A DNA stretch of 64,000 nucleotides from CAVRCT01 sp963719645 (GCA_963719645.1 CAVRCT010000004.1:1-64000), one strand, 5' to 3'; positions 1-9,257 are shown, counted from the stretch's first letter. Translations and numbers: made by a program. The notes: generated by a model from the letters alone, not told the origin.

Positions 1-118
1 CCTTATCTTAAGCACCCAGGATGACAGCCTTTTCTTAAGCACCCAGGATGACAGCCCTTTCTTAAGCACCCAGGATGACAGCCTTTTCTTAAGCACTCAG
101 GATGGCAAACTCTTTCTT
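1..118. repeat. Tandem short repeats (R1 family)
   Basis: Four imperfect copies of a unit of about 26-27 bp follow one another, built around AGCACCCAGGATGACAGCC and separated by CTTTTCTTA-type spacers. The same core, usually extended by a GATCCTTCGGAGCGAAAAGCACT stretch split over several bases, recurs near 7200, 24905-25156 and 39455-39580. It is an interspersed intergenic repeat that has locally amplified. The units have no unique spacers, so this is not a CRISPR. Confidence 0.75.
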
Positions 119-189
119 AAAAAAACGATTAGATAACTAAAGACGATTAGATTTAGAAACGATTCGATAAAACGATTAAGATAAAAAAG

Positions 190-554
190 CAGAGTCAACC
201 AATAAGCCGGGTTCTGTCGTGGACAGTCATTTATCTAGGCTACTTGTCGCCAAGTAGCTCAAGCGACCTACCCGAGCTTAAGTGCGGGCCGCACCGGGTA
301 ATACACAGTAAACTGTGTTTACCTTAAGCTCCTATTTGGTCTTGCTCCAGATGGGGTTTACCGTGCCGCAATTGTTGCCAATTACGCGGTGCGCTCTTAC
401 CGCACCTTTTCACCTTTGCCAAATTTGCATTTGGTAGTTTATTTTCTGTGGCACTTTCCGTAAGTTCACACTTCCCAGGCGTTACCTGGCATCTTGCCCA
501 TGGAGCCCGGACTTTCCTCTGCTGTTAAGGCAGCGACTGTCTCGGTCAACTCTG
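190..554 (-). ncRNA. rnpB: RNase P RNA (class A)
   Basis: This is the catalytic RNA that trims the 5' leader of precursor tRNAs. Read on the minus strand it begins with a GAGTTGACCGAGACAGTCGC helix strand near 554. It contains the conserved GGAAAGTCCGGGCTCCATGG block (about 500-520) and GCCAGGTAACGCCTGGGAAG-type P3/P4 sequence (about 475-495), and ends in AGAACCCGGCTTATTGGTTG near 195-215. The terminal segments pair with each other as expected. Length is about 365 nt, typical of type A RNAs. A run of T residues on the coding strand follows at 181-190. Ends are placed by homology and may be off by a few bases. Confidence 0.95.
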
Positions 555-698
555 TGGCGAAGGATAACCGATTTTGGGGGATTTGCGTAGAATATTTTAA
601 TACAAATCCCCCTTAATCCCCCCTTTTTCAAAGGGGGAAATTTTTTAAGCGCCTGCGTCTACAAATAAACAAAAATGTAAAAATTTTTAGTACAAATC

Positions 699-958
699 CC
701 CCTTGCTCCCAATGGCACTAGCTTAAGAACTGTCGTCCCGGAATTTAGTAGCTCTTAACGAGCGCCTTTTGCTCGTTTAGAGCTACTTAATGTCCGGGAT
801 CCATCTTCAATTTATCGCCCTCTTGCTTTTAACTTATATGCTTTAAGCAAAATGGATCCCGGACATTAACTGGCGCTAAATTCGCAAAAAGCGCTCATTA
901 AGCGCCAGTAAATTCCGGGACGACAGTTCTTAAGCTAGTGCCATTGCCCCTTGCTCCC
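699..958. repeat. MITE-like palindromic element with target duplication
   Basis: An inverted repeat with outer arms AATGGCACTAGCTTAAGAAC (from 711) and its reverse complement (ending 945) encloses nested inner palindromes around two GGATCC cores; the element is about 235 bp. It is flanked by the 12-bp direct repeat CCCCTTGCTCCC (699-710 and 947-958), with one extra G before the right copy, which looks like a target-site duplication. It has no coding capacity. The surrounding 600-1065 bp consists of several copies of another repeat resembling AATCCCCCTTGCTCCCC and CTTTTTCAAAGGGGG. A structurally similar element lies at 21065-21430. Confidence 0.7.
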
Positions 959-1108
959 CCTTTTCCAAAGGGGGAAACCTTCTAAGCACCTGTGTCTAAA
1001 AGTAAACAAAAATGCAGCTTAGCAGGCTTCCCCCTTTGAAAAAGGGGGATTGAGGGGGATTTTTATAAAAACAATATTCATCAACATTTATCAACAACGC
1101 ATCAAGCC

Positions 1109-1960
1109 TCACTCTTTGTTCTTCCACTCCAGCGCCTGCTGATACAACTCATTCTTCCGTCCACCCGAAATTTTCGCCGCCAAATCCACCGCTTGTTTTA
1201 AAGGCAATTCAGCTAATAATATTTTTAACACCTCAAGTCCATTCAACGCCGCCTCAACAGATAACTCGGGCGCGCCTTCCACAACAAGAACTATTTCACC
1301 CCGCTGCTGATCCGCATCCTGCTCTACCCAATGAGTTAACTCACCTAATGGCGCGCCATGAATCGTTTCATACAATTTCGTTAATTCACGCGCCAATACG
1401 GCTCGTCGCTCAGCGCCAAAAATAAGCGTCATATCTTGCAAACACGCGAGCACCCGATGCGGCGCTTCGTAAAAAATCATTGTCCGTGTTTCGGATTGTA
1501 ATTGCGTGAGACGCGCTTTGCGTTGAGTGGTTTTCGCCGGTAAAAACCCTTCAAAGGTAAAACGATCTGTCGGCAAGCCCGCTGCACTGAGTGCAACAAT
1601 CGCAGCACAAGGCCCAGGAATCGGCACGACAGGAATGCTAAGCTCCATCGCTTGTCGCACAATAAAATAACCCGGATCACTGATGAGCGGTGTACCCGCA
1701 TCACTGATCACCGCAATCGAGTCACCTTGTTGTAGTTGCTGTAGCAAAGACACTGTTTTTTCGCGTTCATTATGCTCATGCAATGCGATGAGAGGCGTTT
1801 GAATCGAGAATTGTTGTAGCAAGGATTTACTGTGTCGCGTATCTTCAGCGGCGATGCATGTCACGGCTTTCAATACCTGAATGGCACGCGGACTCATATC
1901 CCCTAGATTGCCTATGGGCGTCGCAACAATATATAACGTGCCAAAATGTTTTATCTTCAT
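1109..1960 (-). CDS. rsmI: 16S rRNA (cytidine1402-2'-O)-methyltransferase RsmI
   Basis: RsmI methylates the ribose 2'-OH of C1402 in the decoding centre of 16S rRNA using SAM. The 283-residue product has the standard family length. The N-terminus carries the tetrapyrrole-methylase-fold signature LYIVATPIGNLGDMSPRA (about residues 9-26), followed by AAEDTRHSKSLL (37-48), the glycine-rich VISDAGTPLISDPG (about 84-97) and VPIPGPCAA (about 112-120). It is transcribed divergently from lpoA, the usual gammaproteobacterial arrangement. The ATG start leaves only about 50 bp to the lpoA start, so the two promoters must be compact or overlapping. The assignment is secure. Confidence 0.96.
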   Translation of the reverse strand: MKIKHFGTLYIVATPIGNLGDMSPRAIQVLKAVTCIAAEDTRHSKSLLQQFSIQTPLIALHEHNEREKTVSLLQQLQQGDSIAVISDAGTPLISDPGYFIVRQAMELSIPVVPIPGPCAAIVALSAAGLPTDRFTFEGFLPAKTTQRKARLTQLQSETRTMIFYEAPHRVLACLQDMTLIFGAERRAVLARELTKLYETIHGAPLGELTHWVEQDADQQRGEIVLVVEGAPELSVEAALNGLEVLKILLAELPLKQAVDLAAKISGGRKNELYQQALEWKNKE

Positions 1961-2012
1961 AGTCTAAAATATGGTATCTTATAGCAATTTTTTATCAATC
2001 CGCGAGAAACCT

Positions 2013-3410
2013 ATGACCTATTTGCGCAAACTTTTTTTCCTATTCGCTGCCTGCCTGATTTTACCTAGCTGTTCAAGCCAGCATATCATGGGCAACCCTT
2101 TTGGTACGGCATCCGCATCCTCTCATGCAGTGATGCTGCAAGGTTTTCCAACGGACCCCAGTTTTTGGCAAGCCAATAGTGCAGTGATTTGGGATAATTT
2201 ACAACATATTCCACTTTCACAATTGCAATCGGGTCTTGGGCAAGTCAGTGATAAAACCGCACAAGCTTGGATTAATTTAGCCATTATTAGCAAACAATAC
2301 AGCACGGATACCACGCAATTAACCACTCAAGTAATAGCATGGCGCGCACAAAACGCTTCTCATCCTGCCAATTCACTGATTCCAGACGATAGCACCTTAA
2401 CAAGTCTAAAAACACAAAACTATCCTAAACATTTTGCTCTGTTATTACCGTTAAAAGGCGGCCTAGGTTCATCTGGACAAGCTGTTCGGGATGGTTTTTT
2501 AAGTGCCTATTATCAAGCAGCACCTGGCATTAAAAATCAACAAACCGTTTCGTTTTATGACACCAGCAGCACAAGCAATATCGCTGCTCTCTATCAAAAA
2601 GCGATTGCGGAAGGCGCTGATGCCGTCATTGGCCCTCTCTCCAAAGAAGAAGTGCAAGCCGTGTTACAAACTGGTAACTTCCCTGTGACGACCGTCGCAT
2701 TGAATTACACCGATCTCTGGTTTGGCTCACTCCCCCAACACTTTTATGAATTTGGTTTATCACCCGTTGATGAGACGAAACAATTAGCCGACCATGCATG
2801 GCAAGCCGGTCACAAGCGTGCCATCATTATTGCGCCACAAAATGACTGGGGACAACGTGTTAGCAAAACCCTGACATCCGAATGGCAAGGATTGGGTGGT
2901 TCAGTGGCAGATACCTATTATTTTTCATCACAAGCTGACTTAAATCAGGGAATTGCTAATTTATTGCATGTGAATGCCGCTCAACATAATAAAACCAATG
3001 ATAAAAAAACCTTGGAACAAGAAAGACGCCAAGATTTTAATGTCATCTTTTTATTAGCGCATTCCAATGAAGCACGCCAAATTGTGCCGCTCTTAAAATT
3101 TTATTATGCAGATAACATTCCGATTTATGCGACATCCGCTGTCTACTCAGGCAAGCCGTCTGCGCAAGATTCTGATTTGAATGGGGTGAATTTTAATGAC
3201 ATTCCGTGGGTATTAGGTGCGAGCAAAGGTAACTCGAATCGTCTTTATGCTGTGGGTCGGGATGCGCATTTGATTGCGGATCAAATTAGACGATTAGATG
3301 AAATGCCTAATTTTCCTTTATATGGCGCAACCGGTGCATTAACACTGACACCGCAGCATCAAATTTATCGCAGACTTCCTTGGGCACAAATGCATGACGG
3401 TCACTTGTAA
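2013..3410 (+). CDS. lpoA: Penicillin-binding protein activator LpoA (lipoprotein)
   Basis: LpoA is an outer-membrane lipoprotein that reaches through the periplasm to stimulate the peptidoglycan synthase PBP1A. The chosen start gives MTYLRKLFFLFAACLILPSC, a lipoprotein signal peptide with a lipobox ending in Cys20. An in-frame ATG 42 bp upstream would bury the signal, so it is rejected. The C-terminal two thirds has a periplasmic-binding-protein-like fold (HFALLLPLKGGLGSSGQAV and ADAVIGPLSKEEV). The protein has 465 residues; the N-terminal TPR-like part is shorter than in E. coli LpoA. It overlaps yraN by 17 bp and heads the yraN-diaA-dolP operon. The gene order supports the call. Confidence 0.9.
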   Translation: MTYLRKLFFLFAACLILPSCSSQHIMGNPFGTASASSHAVMLQGFPTDPSFWQANSAVIWDNLQHIPLSQLQSGLGQVSDKTAQAWINLAIISKQYSTDTTQLTTQVIAWRAQNASHPANSLIPDDSTLTSLKTQNYPKHFALLLPLKGGLGSSGQAVRDGFLSAYYQAAPGIKNQQTVSFYDTSSTSNIAALYQKAIAEGADAVIGPLSKEEVQAVLQTGNFPVTTVALNYTDLWFGSLPQHFYEFGLSPVDETKQLADHAWQAGHKRAIIIAPQNDWGQRVSKTLTSEWQGLGGSVADTYYFSSQADLNQGIANLLHVNAAQHNKTNDKKTLEQERRQDFNVIFLLAHSNEARQIVPLLKFYYADNIPIYATSAVYSGKPSAQDSDLNGVNFNDIPWVLGASKGNSNRLYAVGRDAHLIADQIRRLDEMPNFPLYGATGALTLTPQHQIYRRLPWAQMHDGHL

Positions 3411-3762
3411 AAAAGAATTAGGCCAGCTAGCCGAACAAAGAGCCTTAGTCTATTTACAAAAAAATGGTCTTGTTCTGTTGCTGCAAAATTTTCGCTGTAA
3501 ATTAGGCGAAATTGATTTAATCATGCGAGAGGGGGCGGATATTATTTTTGTTGAAGTACGATCGCGCAAAAGTGCAGAATTTGGCACGGCAGTTGAAAGC
3601 GTCACCTATCGCAAACAACAAAAAATTTATCGCACCGCGATTTATTTTTTACAAAACCGTCGCTGGTTAGACAAAGTGAATTTTCGCTTTGATATTATAG
3701 GGATTCAGAACAATCAAATTGAGTGGATTAAAAACGCATTTACTCCGGATTATCGACTATGA
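3394..3762 (+). CDS. yraN: YraN family protein (UPF0102), endonuclease-like fold
   Basis: This is a 122-residue member of the widespread UPF0102 family. The sequence shows the family core: GQLAEQRALVYLQKNG (about 9-24), NFRCKLGEIDLIMREG and IIFVEVRSRKSAEFG (about 50-64). The Glu-Asp-ExR arrangement resembles the PD-(D/E)xK nuclease active site, but no firm cellular role is established for the family. The start lies inside the end of lpoA (17-bp overlap) and the stop overlaps the diaA start, so translation is probably coupled. The family assignment is certain; a nuclease function is only an inference from fold. Confidence 0.93.
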   Translation: MTVTCKKELGQLAEQRALVYLQKNGLVLLLQNFRCKLGEIDLIMREGADIIFVEVRSRKSAEFGTAVESVTYRKQQKIYRTAIYFLQNRRWLDKVNFRFDIIGIQNNQIEWIKNAFTPDYRL

Positions 3763-4364
3763 CAACGACACAAGATCGCATTCGCCATCATTTTAGCGAA
3801 AGCATTCAAACCAAAATTAATTCTGCGGATACGTTACTGGATGATATTACGCTTGCCAGTGAGCGCACCGTGCAATGCTTATTGGATGGCTTTAAAATTT
3901 TAAGTTGTGGGAATGGCGGATCGGCTTGTGATGCCATGCATTTCTCAGGTGAAATGTTGAATCGATTTAAACATGAACGCCCTAGCCTGCCTGCCATTGC
4001 GTTAACAGCTGATATTTCAACCATTACATCGATTGCAAATGATTATCACTATAATGAAATTTTTGCGAAACAAATTCGGGCGCTCGGGCAACCCGGGGAT
4101 TTATTGTTAGCAATTTCCACCAGTGGCAATTCTCAGAATCTGATCCATGCCATTAAAGCGGCGCATGATCGCCAAATGAATGTGATTGCATTGACGGGTA
4201 ATGATGGTGGTAAGATGGCGGAAATTTTGCGGGATGATGATTTTGAAATTCGCGTTCCTGCGAATGAAACAGCGCGAATTCAAGAAACGCATTTGCTGAT
4301 TATTCACTGCATATGCGATATCGTTGATTTTCAATTATTTGGTCACGGGGAAAGTTTAGCATGA
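3759..4364 (+). CDS. diaA: DnaA initiator-associating protein DiaA / SIS-domain phosphoheptose isomerase-like
   Basis: A 201-residue SIS-domain protein. DiaA tetramers bind DnaA and promote orderly replication initiation. The N-terminus (RIRHHFSESIQTKINSADTL) and the operon position between yraN and a BON lipoprotein match DiaA rather than the paralogue GmhA. Sugar-phosphate-binding elements are visible: LSCGNGGSACDAMHFSGE (about 48-65), LAISTSGNSQN and ALTGNDGGKMAEIL. The residues that bind metal in GmhA also appear to be present (His and Glu in AMHFSGE; Gln and His in RIQETHLL), so isomerase activity cannot be excluded. It overlaps dolP by 4 bp (ATGA). Confidence 0.88.
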   Translation: MTTTQDRIRHHFSESIQTKINSADTLLDDITLASERTVQCLLDGFKILSCGNGGSACDAMHFSGEMLNRFKHERPSLPAIALTADISTITSIANDYHYNEIFAKQIRALGQPGDLLLAISTSGNSQNLIHAIKAAHDRQMNVIALTGNDGGKMAEILRDDDFEIRVPANETARIQETHLLIIHCICDIVDFQLFGHGESLA

Positions 4365-4927
4365 GAAAGTTTATAATAATAATGAGTGTATTGTTTTCAT
4401 TACAAGGTTGTATTTTTGTAGCGGGTGCGGCGGCAGGGGCGGCAGGTGTTGCGGTTGTGTATGATCACCGTAAATTACAAAGTATTTTACAGGATCAAAA
4501 AATCAATCAAACGTTGACGGGGGAATATGCGGGTGCGCCCGAGTTGAAAGATGGGCGTATTAATGTAACCGTGTTTAATCAAGTCGTGTTATTAACGGGT
4601 CAGGCAACGACTGTCGATGGACGACAACTGGCAGAGACGCTGGCGAAAAACGTACCGGATGTCACGAAGGTTTATAATCAATTAACGATTAATGGTCGCT
4701 CATCGTCACTGACCAGTGCGAGTGATGCTTGGATTACCGCTAAAATTAAGAGTCAAATGCTGGCAACCAAAGATTTGCAATCAGGGACCATTCGGGTTGT
4801 GACAGAGAATGGAACGGTTTATTTGTTGGGGATTGTGAGTCAAGAGCAAGGGAATATGGCGGTGGATATTGCAAGGAAAGTGTCGGGTGTGCAGAAGGTT
4901 GTGAAGATTTTTCAGTATCAGAACTGA
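4361..4927 (+). CDS. dolP: BON-domain lipoprotein, DolP/YraP-like
   Basis: A 188-residue lipoprotein with signal MRKFIIIMSVLFSLQGC (lipid-attachment Cys17) followed by an Ala/Gly-rich stretch. Two BON domains follow (about 45-112 and 120-188), each with the INVTVFNQVVLLTGQ or IRVVTENGTVYLLGIV type of strand. DolP sits on the inner face of the outer membrane, binds anionic phospholipid and supports envelope integrity and BAM function. It is the last gene of the tightly overlapping lpoA-yraN-diaA group, as in E. coli. A paralogue of the same length follows 33 bp downstream. Confidence 0.9.
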   Translation: MRKFIIIMSVLFSLQGCIFVAGAAAGAAGVAVVYDHRKLQSILQDQKINQTLTGEYAGAPELKDGRINVTVFNQVVLLTGQATTVDGRQLAETLAKNVPDVTKVYNQLTINGRSSSLTSASDAWITAKIKSQMLATKDLQSGTIRVVTENGTVYLLGIVSQEQGNMAVDIARKVSGVQKVVKIFQYQN

Positions 4928-4960
4928 AAAAAGGCAACTACTCTACAAAGGAATGCAACC

Positions 4961-5527
4961 ATGGTTAGATTAATTTACATTTTTTTTATCCTGTTATTTA
5001 CGCAAGGATGCGTCAATACAGCCGTTAGTGGTGCGCAAGCACTTTACAATCGAGAAGATATTCAAAACAGCTTGAATGATCGTTATGTTGTGATGAAAGC
5101 AGATCGATCGATTTATTTGGATACAGGCAAATATCAAAATACCCGCGTATCCGTTGCTTGTTTTAATGGTGTTGTTCTTTTAGCAGGCCAAGTCAATAAC
5201 CGACGACAAGCGGTAGAAATAGAACACATTGCGAAAAATATTTCAGGCGTTACCGAAGTGCATAACCTAATGACAGTCTCCGCCTCGGCTTCTGCATTGA
5301 CAGATTTCAGTGATATGTGGATCACCACTAAAATCAAATCGAAATTTTTAGCCGCCAAAGATGTGAATCTCAATCAAATTAAAGTCGTGACAGATAATGG
5401 CACCGTGTATCTCATGGGGATTGTGCCGCATAAGCAAGCAAATGCAGCCGTGTATTTAGCGAGAACCACGGATGGCGTTCAGCGGGTTGTGAAGATTTTT
5501 TCTTATTTGCAGATTAGTAAAACTTAA
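4961..5527 (+). CDS. Second BON-domain lipoprotein (dolP paralogue)
   Basis: A 188-residue lipoprotein with signal MVRLIYIFFILLFTQGC (Cys17) and two BON domains. It aligns end to end with the preceding dolP product: VACFNGVVLLAGQVNN and IKVVTDNGTVYLMGIVPH are the matching strands, and both proteins end in a GVQ(K/R)VVKIF motif. The start is supported by AAGGA about 8 bp upstream. It appears to be an old tandem duplication of dolP; identity is clearly partial, so it is not recent. Cellular role is inferred from DolP only. The operon then ends; the next gene is on the other strand. Confidence 0.85.
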   Translation: MVRLIYIFFILLFTQGCVNTAVSGAQALYNREDIQNSLNDRYVVMKADRSIYLDTGKYQNTRVSVACFNGVVLLAGQVNNRRQAVEIEHIAKNISGVTEVHNLMTVSASASALTDFSDMWITTKIKSKFLAAKDVNLNQIKVVTDNGTVYLMGIVPHKQANAAVYLARTTDGVQRVVKIFSYLQISKT

Positions 5528-5604
5528 TTGTTGAAGATTAGGGAAGCAACATCACCCCGGATTTCGCTGCGCTCATCCGGGCTACGTTACAGACGAATTT
5601 AGGA

Positions 5605-7077
5605 TTATGAAGCCGTAAATTTTCTCACCGCAGCCGGAGTGAAGAGAGAAGCATCCTGTACTTCTGCCAAACTCCCTTCCGCTTTTGCAAGCTCTTTTTC
5701 TTTAACACCCAAATATTGGGCCAGCCCTTTAACATTTCTCTCTGCAGTATCTTTTTTCGACCCAAGTCCTGCCAGCTCTTCCATTAATTCTTTTTTTCTC
5801 GCGTCTAGCGACTCGATTTTTTTCATCTCAGCTTCAAGTAATTGTCTAGTCTCTACAACCTCTTTTTTTAGCTTAACAACTGTACCTTTTATTTCCCCTA
5901 CTTTTTCCTGCTCTGCATGCCCTGCCAATGATATCGTCTCAGAGCGCATATCTTTATTACCTAAAAAACTCAACATCTTCGTACGTGTAATCAATTCACT
6001 TAATTGATAATAAAGCGACTTGTTGGTACCGTCTCCCACCAATGCTTCAAATGCGGGTGCCATTGATTTTTTTTCAGATTGCTCTTGTGAAGCTTGGAAA
6101 TATTTTTGTATAGACGTTAAAGCCTCAGGCTTCACTTGATAAGTTTCACTAAGCTGCGGCCCTAGCCATAGTGCAACTTCTGTATTCCATTCTGTCCAAG
6201 CATTACAACGAACAATTGCTTTCAAGCAACTGATAAAGGTTCGCTCGGATGGTTTTCGTATCTTTCCATCGGTTGGAATCGGCTCATCAACTATACTTTG
6301 CATGAGCATCTGAAACAGATTGTGCGCGATTTGTTTTCTTATCTCCGCACACTCTGGAGACTTTGCTACTCCCAAAATAAGCCAATCTGTGTCCGATTTA
6401 CTTCTTACTTTTTCTGCTTCTTTTTGAGTTTTTGCATCCGCTTTACCTTCTTCTAAATTTTTAGCCACCAGCAAATCTTTATCTAATCCTTTTGGAACCA
6501 TTAATATACGATACTGGTCGTTTGGAACTTCGGCAGCCAGTATGGCTTTTTCGAATAATTTTAAGAAACTATCAGAAGCACTTAAGCCCACCGTACTTCT
6601 ATATCTTCCATAAACATAAGCCTCCGCATAAAGAGGTATTCCTCGTAGAATTGTTTCCCTACGCGCTTCTTCGTTTGATGTCGTAACATGCACTCGTTTA
6701 AACATATCAGAGTAAAATGAATCCTGAAGCTCTTTAAGCGCAGCTTCAATTTTTACCGACACAGCTCCTTCTTTCACCTTCTTTCGCAATTTTCTTACTT
6801 TAGTTAAGTCTTTCGGTGATAAATCATCGAATTGTTTTGCAAGATTAGCTCTTTTCTGCGCGATATCTTTTTCATCTGCACTACTAAGATTATTCATCTC
6901 ATCAATTTGTTTTATAAGTTCAACAAGTTTAGGAGGAGAGTCTTCCTCCAATGCTTTTTTAACACTAGCAGGATTCATTACTTTTTTAAAATCATGCAAA
7001 TAATCACCAAAAGCTTTATAGTCTTTGCCTTTAACTAATTGTGGTTTATCTGCTTTTCGCCCGCTACTAATACTCAT
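5605..7077 (-). CDS. Unknown 490-residue coiled-coil protein, possibly an effector
   Basis: No family was recognised. The protein is hydrophilic, with no signal peptide or membrane segment. The first 130 residues are rich in Lys, Asp and Glu with short helices. Residues about 385-475 read as a long coiled coil (VVKLKKEVVETRQLLEAEMK, KIESLDARKKELMEELAGL, AERNVKGLAQYLG). The middle (about 150-380) looks helical and globular. The start has AGGG about 8 bp upstream. It stands alone between two intergenic repeats. The architecture resembles bacterial proteins injected into eukaryotic cells, but nothing in the sequence proves export. Confidence 0.75.
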   Translation of the reverse strand: MSISSGRKADKPQLVKGKDYKAFGDYLHDFKKVMNPASVKKALEEDSPPKLVELIKQIDEMNNLSSADEKDIAQKRANLAKQFDDLSPKDLTKVRKLRKKVKEGAVSVKIEAALKELQDSFYSDMFKRVHVTTSNEEARRETILRGIPLYAEAYVYGRYRSTVGLSASDSFLKLFEKAILAAEVPNDQYRILMVPKGLDKDLLVAKNLEEGKADAKTQKEAEKVRSKSDTDWLILGVAKSPECAEIRKQIAHNLFQMLMQSIVDEPIPTDGKIRKPSERTFISCLKAIVRCNAWTEWNTEVALWLGPQLSETYQVKPEALTSIQKYFQASQEQSEKKSMAPAFEALVGDGTNKSLYYQLSELITRTKMLSFLGNKDMRSETISLAGHAEQEKVGEIKGTVVKLKKEVVETRQLLEAEMKKIESLDARKKELMEELAGLGSKKDTAERNVKGLAQYLGVKEKELAKAEGSLAEVQDASLFTPAAVRKFTAS

Positions 7078-7194
7078 GAGTTTTACCCTGAAATTAAGTT
7101 AAGAAATTTAAAATAGTCATATGAATATTATAGTATAAATATAGAATTATTTTTTAAGGGGATATTTAATGGAAAAATATAAATATAATCATGA

Positions 7195-7262
7195 CATTGC
7201 CGGATATCCTCCGGAGCGAATAACGCTCGAAATGACAATCCTTCTCTTAAGCACCAGCTAAC
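7195..7262. repeat. Degenerate R1 repeat copy
   Basis: This spacer between the coiled-coil gene and the hybrid kinase contains ATCCTCCGGAGCGAATAACG, AAATGACAATCC and CTTCTCTTAAGCACC, a decayed copy of the GATCCTTCGGAGCGAAAAGC / ATGACAGCCC / TTCTTAAGCAC repeat found at 24905-25156. No gene is present. Confidence 0.5.
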
Positions 7263-7268
7263 AGGTAT

Positions 7269-9257
7269 TTATACCATCGCGTCATCTTTCACCCATTGCT
7301 CCAATACATTAATCAAATCATCGTGCGTAATGGGCTTAGCAATAATGCCATTCATCCCAACGGAGTAACATTGCTCTTTGTCTCGATCAAGAATATGCGC
7401 TGTCATGGCAACAATGGGAACCGTTTGCAAGCTCTCATCTTTACGCAGTTCAGTCACGACTTCAAAGCCGCTCATGTCCGGCAAACCAATGTCCATGAAA
7501 ATGATATCGTAGCGGATGAAACCTTTTAAATGCTCAATCGCTCGATGACCATTATCAATAATGTGAACGGTGCAGCCCACATCTTGCAACATGATTTTTG
7601 CGATTTTTTGATTGATGGAATTATCTTCCACTAACAAAATATGAAAACCAAACTTCGGACGTTCTTTTTCGAAACGGTTGGCTGCAACAGTAACCAATGG
7701 TTTCTCTAATGAGCATGTTTGCATGACAAACGGCAAAACAAAGGTGAACTCGGACCCTTTGCCAAGTTCACTTTGCAATTGAATAGTGCCGCCCATCTTC
7801 TCAACTAATTCCTTGGTGATAGCCAGTCCCAAACCCGTACCTTGATATTTACGTTGATAAATCGAATCAATTTGACTGAATTTTTCAAACACAAAATCAA
7901 CTTTGTCTTTGCTAATGCCAATACCGGTATCAATTACTTTAAATTGAAAGGTCGCTTGATTTTTTTCTTTCTTTAAACACGCAACAGAAATCTGCACAAA
8001 TCCACGCTCAGTAAATTTAATAGCATTGCCCACTAAATTAATTAAGACTTGACGAATTCGCTTTGCATCACCTAACAATAGCGATGGCAGCGAATCGAGA
8101 TAATCCAACTGCAAATCAAGTTGTTTTGCTTTCGCTTGATAATCCAAGCTATAAATCACTTGAGAAATCAGCAATTGCAAATCAATGGGCTCGTGCTGAA
8201 ATGATAATTTACCCACTTCTAATTTGGCAAAATCCAAAATGTCATTCACTAACGCCAATAAACTAGTGCTGGCGTGACTAATTACCGATACGCATTCTTG
8301 TAACTCAGGTGAATCATCTTTTACTCGTAAGATTTGCGCCATCCCTAAAATCGCATTTAAAGGAGTGCGCAACTCATGACTCATCATCGCTAAAAAATTG
8401 GATTTAGCTTGATTCGCAATTTCCGCTTTTGATTTTTCTTCTTGCAATGCTTTCTCATGCAACACATCGGGTGTGACATCTTCAGCAATGCCTGCAAAAC
8501 CAATAAATTTTTGGTTTTCATCATAAATAGCAAAACTGACATCTTTAATCCATGCCACTTCCCCATCCGGCATATAAATCCGGTAACGGTCTTCGTACCG
8601 ATATTCAGGACCTTGCTCTGCTAATTGTTGTAAACGCATCTCTGCTGTATGTGATTGCCGATCTTCTTCATGCAAAGTATCAATCCATGAAGCCGGATTG
8701 TTATAAAGCGTTTTACAGTCTCTTCCCCAAATTTTTTCATAAGCAGGGCTGACATACAGTTGTTTATTACATTTTGGATCTCTGACCCAAAAAACCGTTC
8801 GGGTTTTTTCAGCAAAAAAACGGAAAAACCGCGTGGCTTCTTCTAACTCAGCAAGTTGTGCTTTGTCATGGGTGATATCTTTGCAAATACCCGCATATGC
8901 AAAACATTCTCCTGCTTCATCAAATAAGGGAAAACAGACGTCATGTAACACTCTAATTTGCTGGTCCCGCCGACAAACACGAAAATGATAAGAATGAGTG
9001 TCCTCTGGTTTTGGGGGCTGGGTAAATTTCTCAATGACAAATTCTCGATCATCAGGAACAATGGATTGAATCCAAATTGCGGGATTGTTATACAGATCAT
9101 GACATGACCTATCCCAAATTTTCTCAAACGCCGGACTAATATATAATTGTCGACCAAAATCAATACTGCGAATCCAAAAAATATCTTGGCTTTTTTCAGT
9201 AATTTTATAAAAAAACCTGCCTAAATCTGTAATGTTTAAGTCGGAAAAATCATTCAT
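7269..9257 (-). CDS. Hybrid sensor histidine kinase (PAS-PAS-HisKA-HATPase-REC)
   Basis: A 662-residue cytoplasmic sensor kinase. Domains in order: two PAS/PAC repeats (about 10-135 and 140-270, each with a VSPAYEKIWGRDCKTLYNNP-like motif), a HisKA dimerisation domain with phospho-acceptor His in FLAMMSHELRTPLNAILGMA (about 290-310), and an HATPase with N box LINLVGNAIKFTERG, G1 DTGIGIS and G2 GTGLGLAITKE. A receiver domain follows (about 535-655) with phospho-acceptor Asp in IIFMDIGLPDMSG and the conserved Lys in GIIAKPI. No transmembrane segments are seen, so it would sense an internal cue through PAS. There is no adjacent response regulator; output probably goes through a phosphotransfer protein elsewhere. 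The ligand is unknown. Confidence 0.92.
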   Translation of the reverse strand: MNDFSDLNITDLGRFFYKITEKSQDIFWIRSIDFGRQLYISPAFEKIWDRSCHDLYNNPAIWIQSIVPDDREFVIEKFTQPPKPEDTHSYHFRVCRRDQQIRVLHDVCFPLFDEAGECFAYAGICKDITHDKAQLAELEEATRFFRFFAEKTRTVFWVRDPKCNKQLYVSPAYEKIWGRDCKTLYNNPASWIDTLHEEDRQSHTAEMRLQQLAEQGPEYRYEDRYRIYMPDGEVAWIKDVSFAIYDENQKFIGFAGIAEDVTPDVLHEKALQEEKSKAEIANQAKSNFLAMMSHELRTPLNAILGMAQILRVKDDSPELQECVSVISHASTSLLALVNDILDFAKLEVGKLSFQHEPIDLQLLISQVIYSLDYQAKAKQLDLQLDYLDSLPSLLLGDAKRIRQVLINLVGNAIKFTERGFVQISVACLKKEKNQATFQFKVIDTGIGISKDKVDFVFEKFSQIDSIYQRKYQGTGLGLAITKELVEKMGGTIQLQSELGKGSEFTFVLPFVMQTCSLEKPLVTVAANRFEKERPKFGFHILLVEDNSINQKIAKIMLQDVGCTVHIIDNGHRAIEHLKGFIRYDIIFMDIGLPDMSGFEVVTELRKDESLQTVPIVAMTAHILDRDKEQCYSVGMNGIIAKPITHDDLINVLEQWVKDDAMV

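Noticed and set aside
1..118. Tandem 26-27 bp units as a CRISPR array
   Set aside because: There are no unique spacers; units abut with repeat-like linkers, and the same unit is dispersed through intergenic regions. No cas genes are nearby.
711..945. Nested palindrome as an integron attC site or an RNA gene
   Set aside because: No integron integrase or cassette structure is present; the 12-bp flanking duplication and the related copy at 21065 fit a MITE better.
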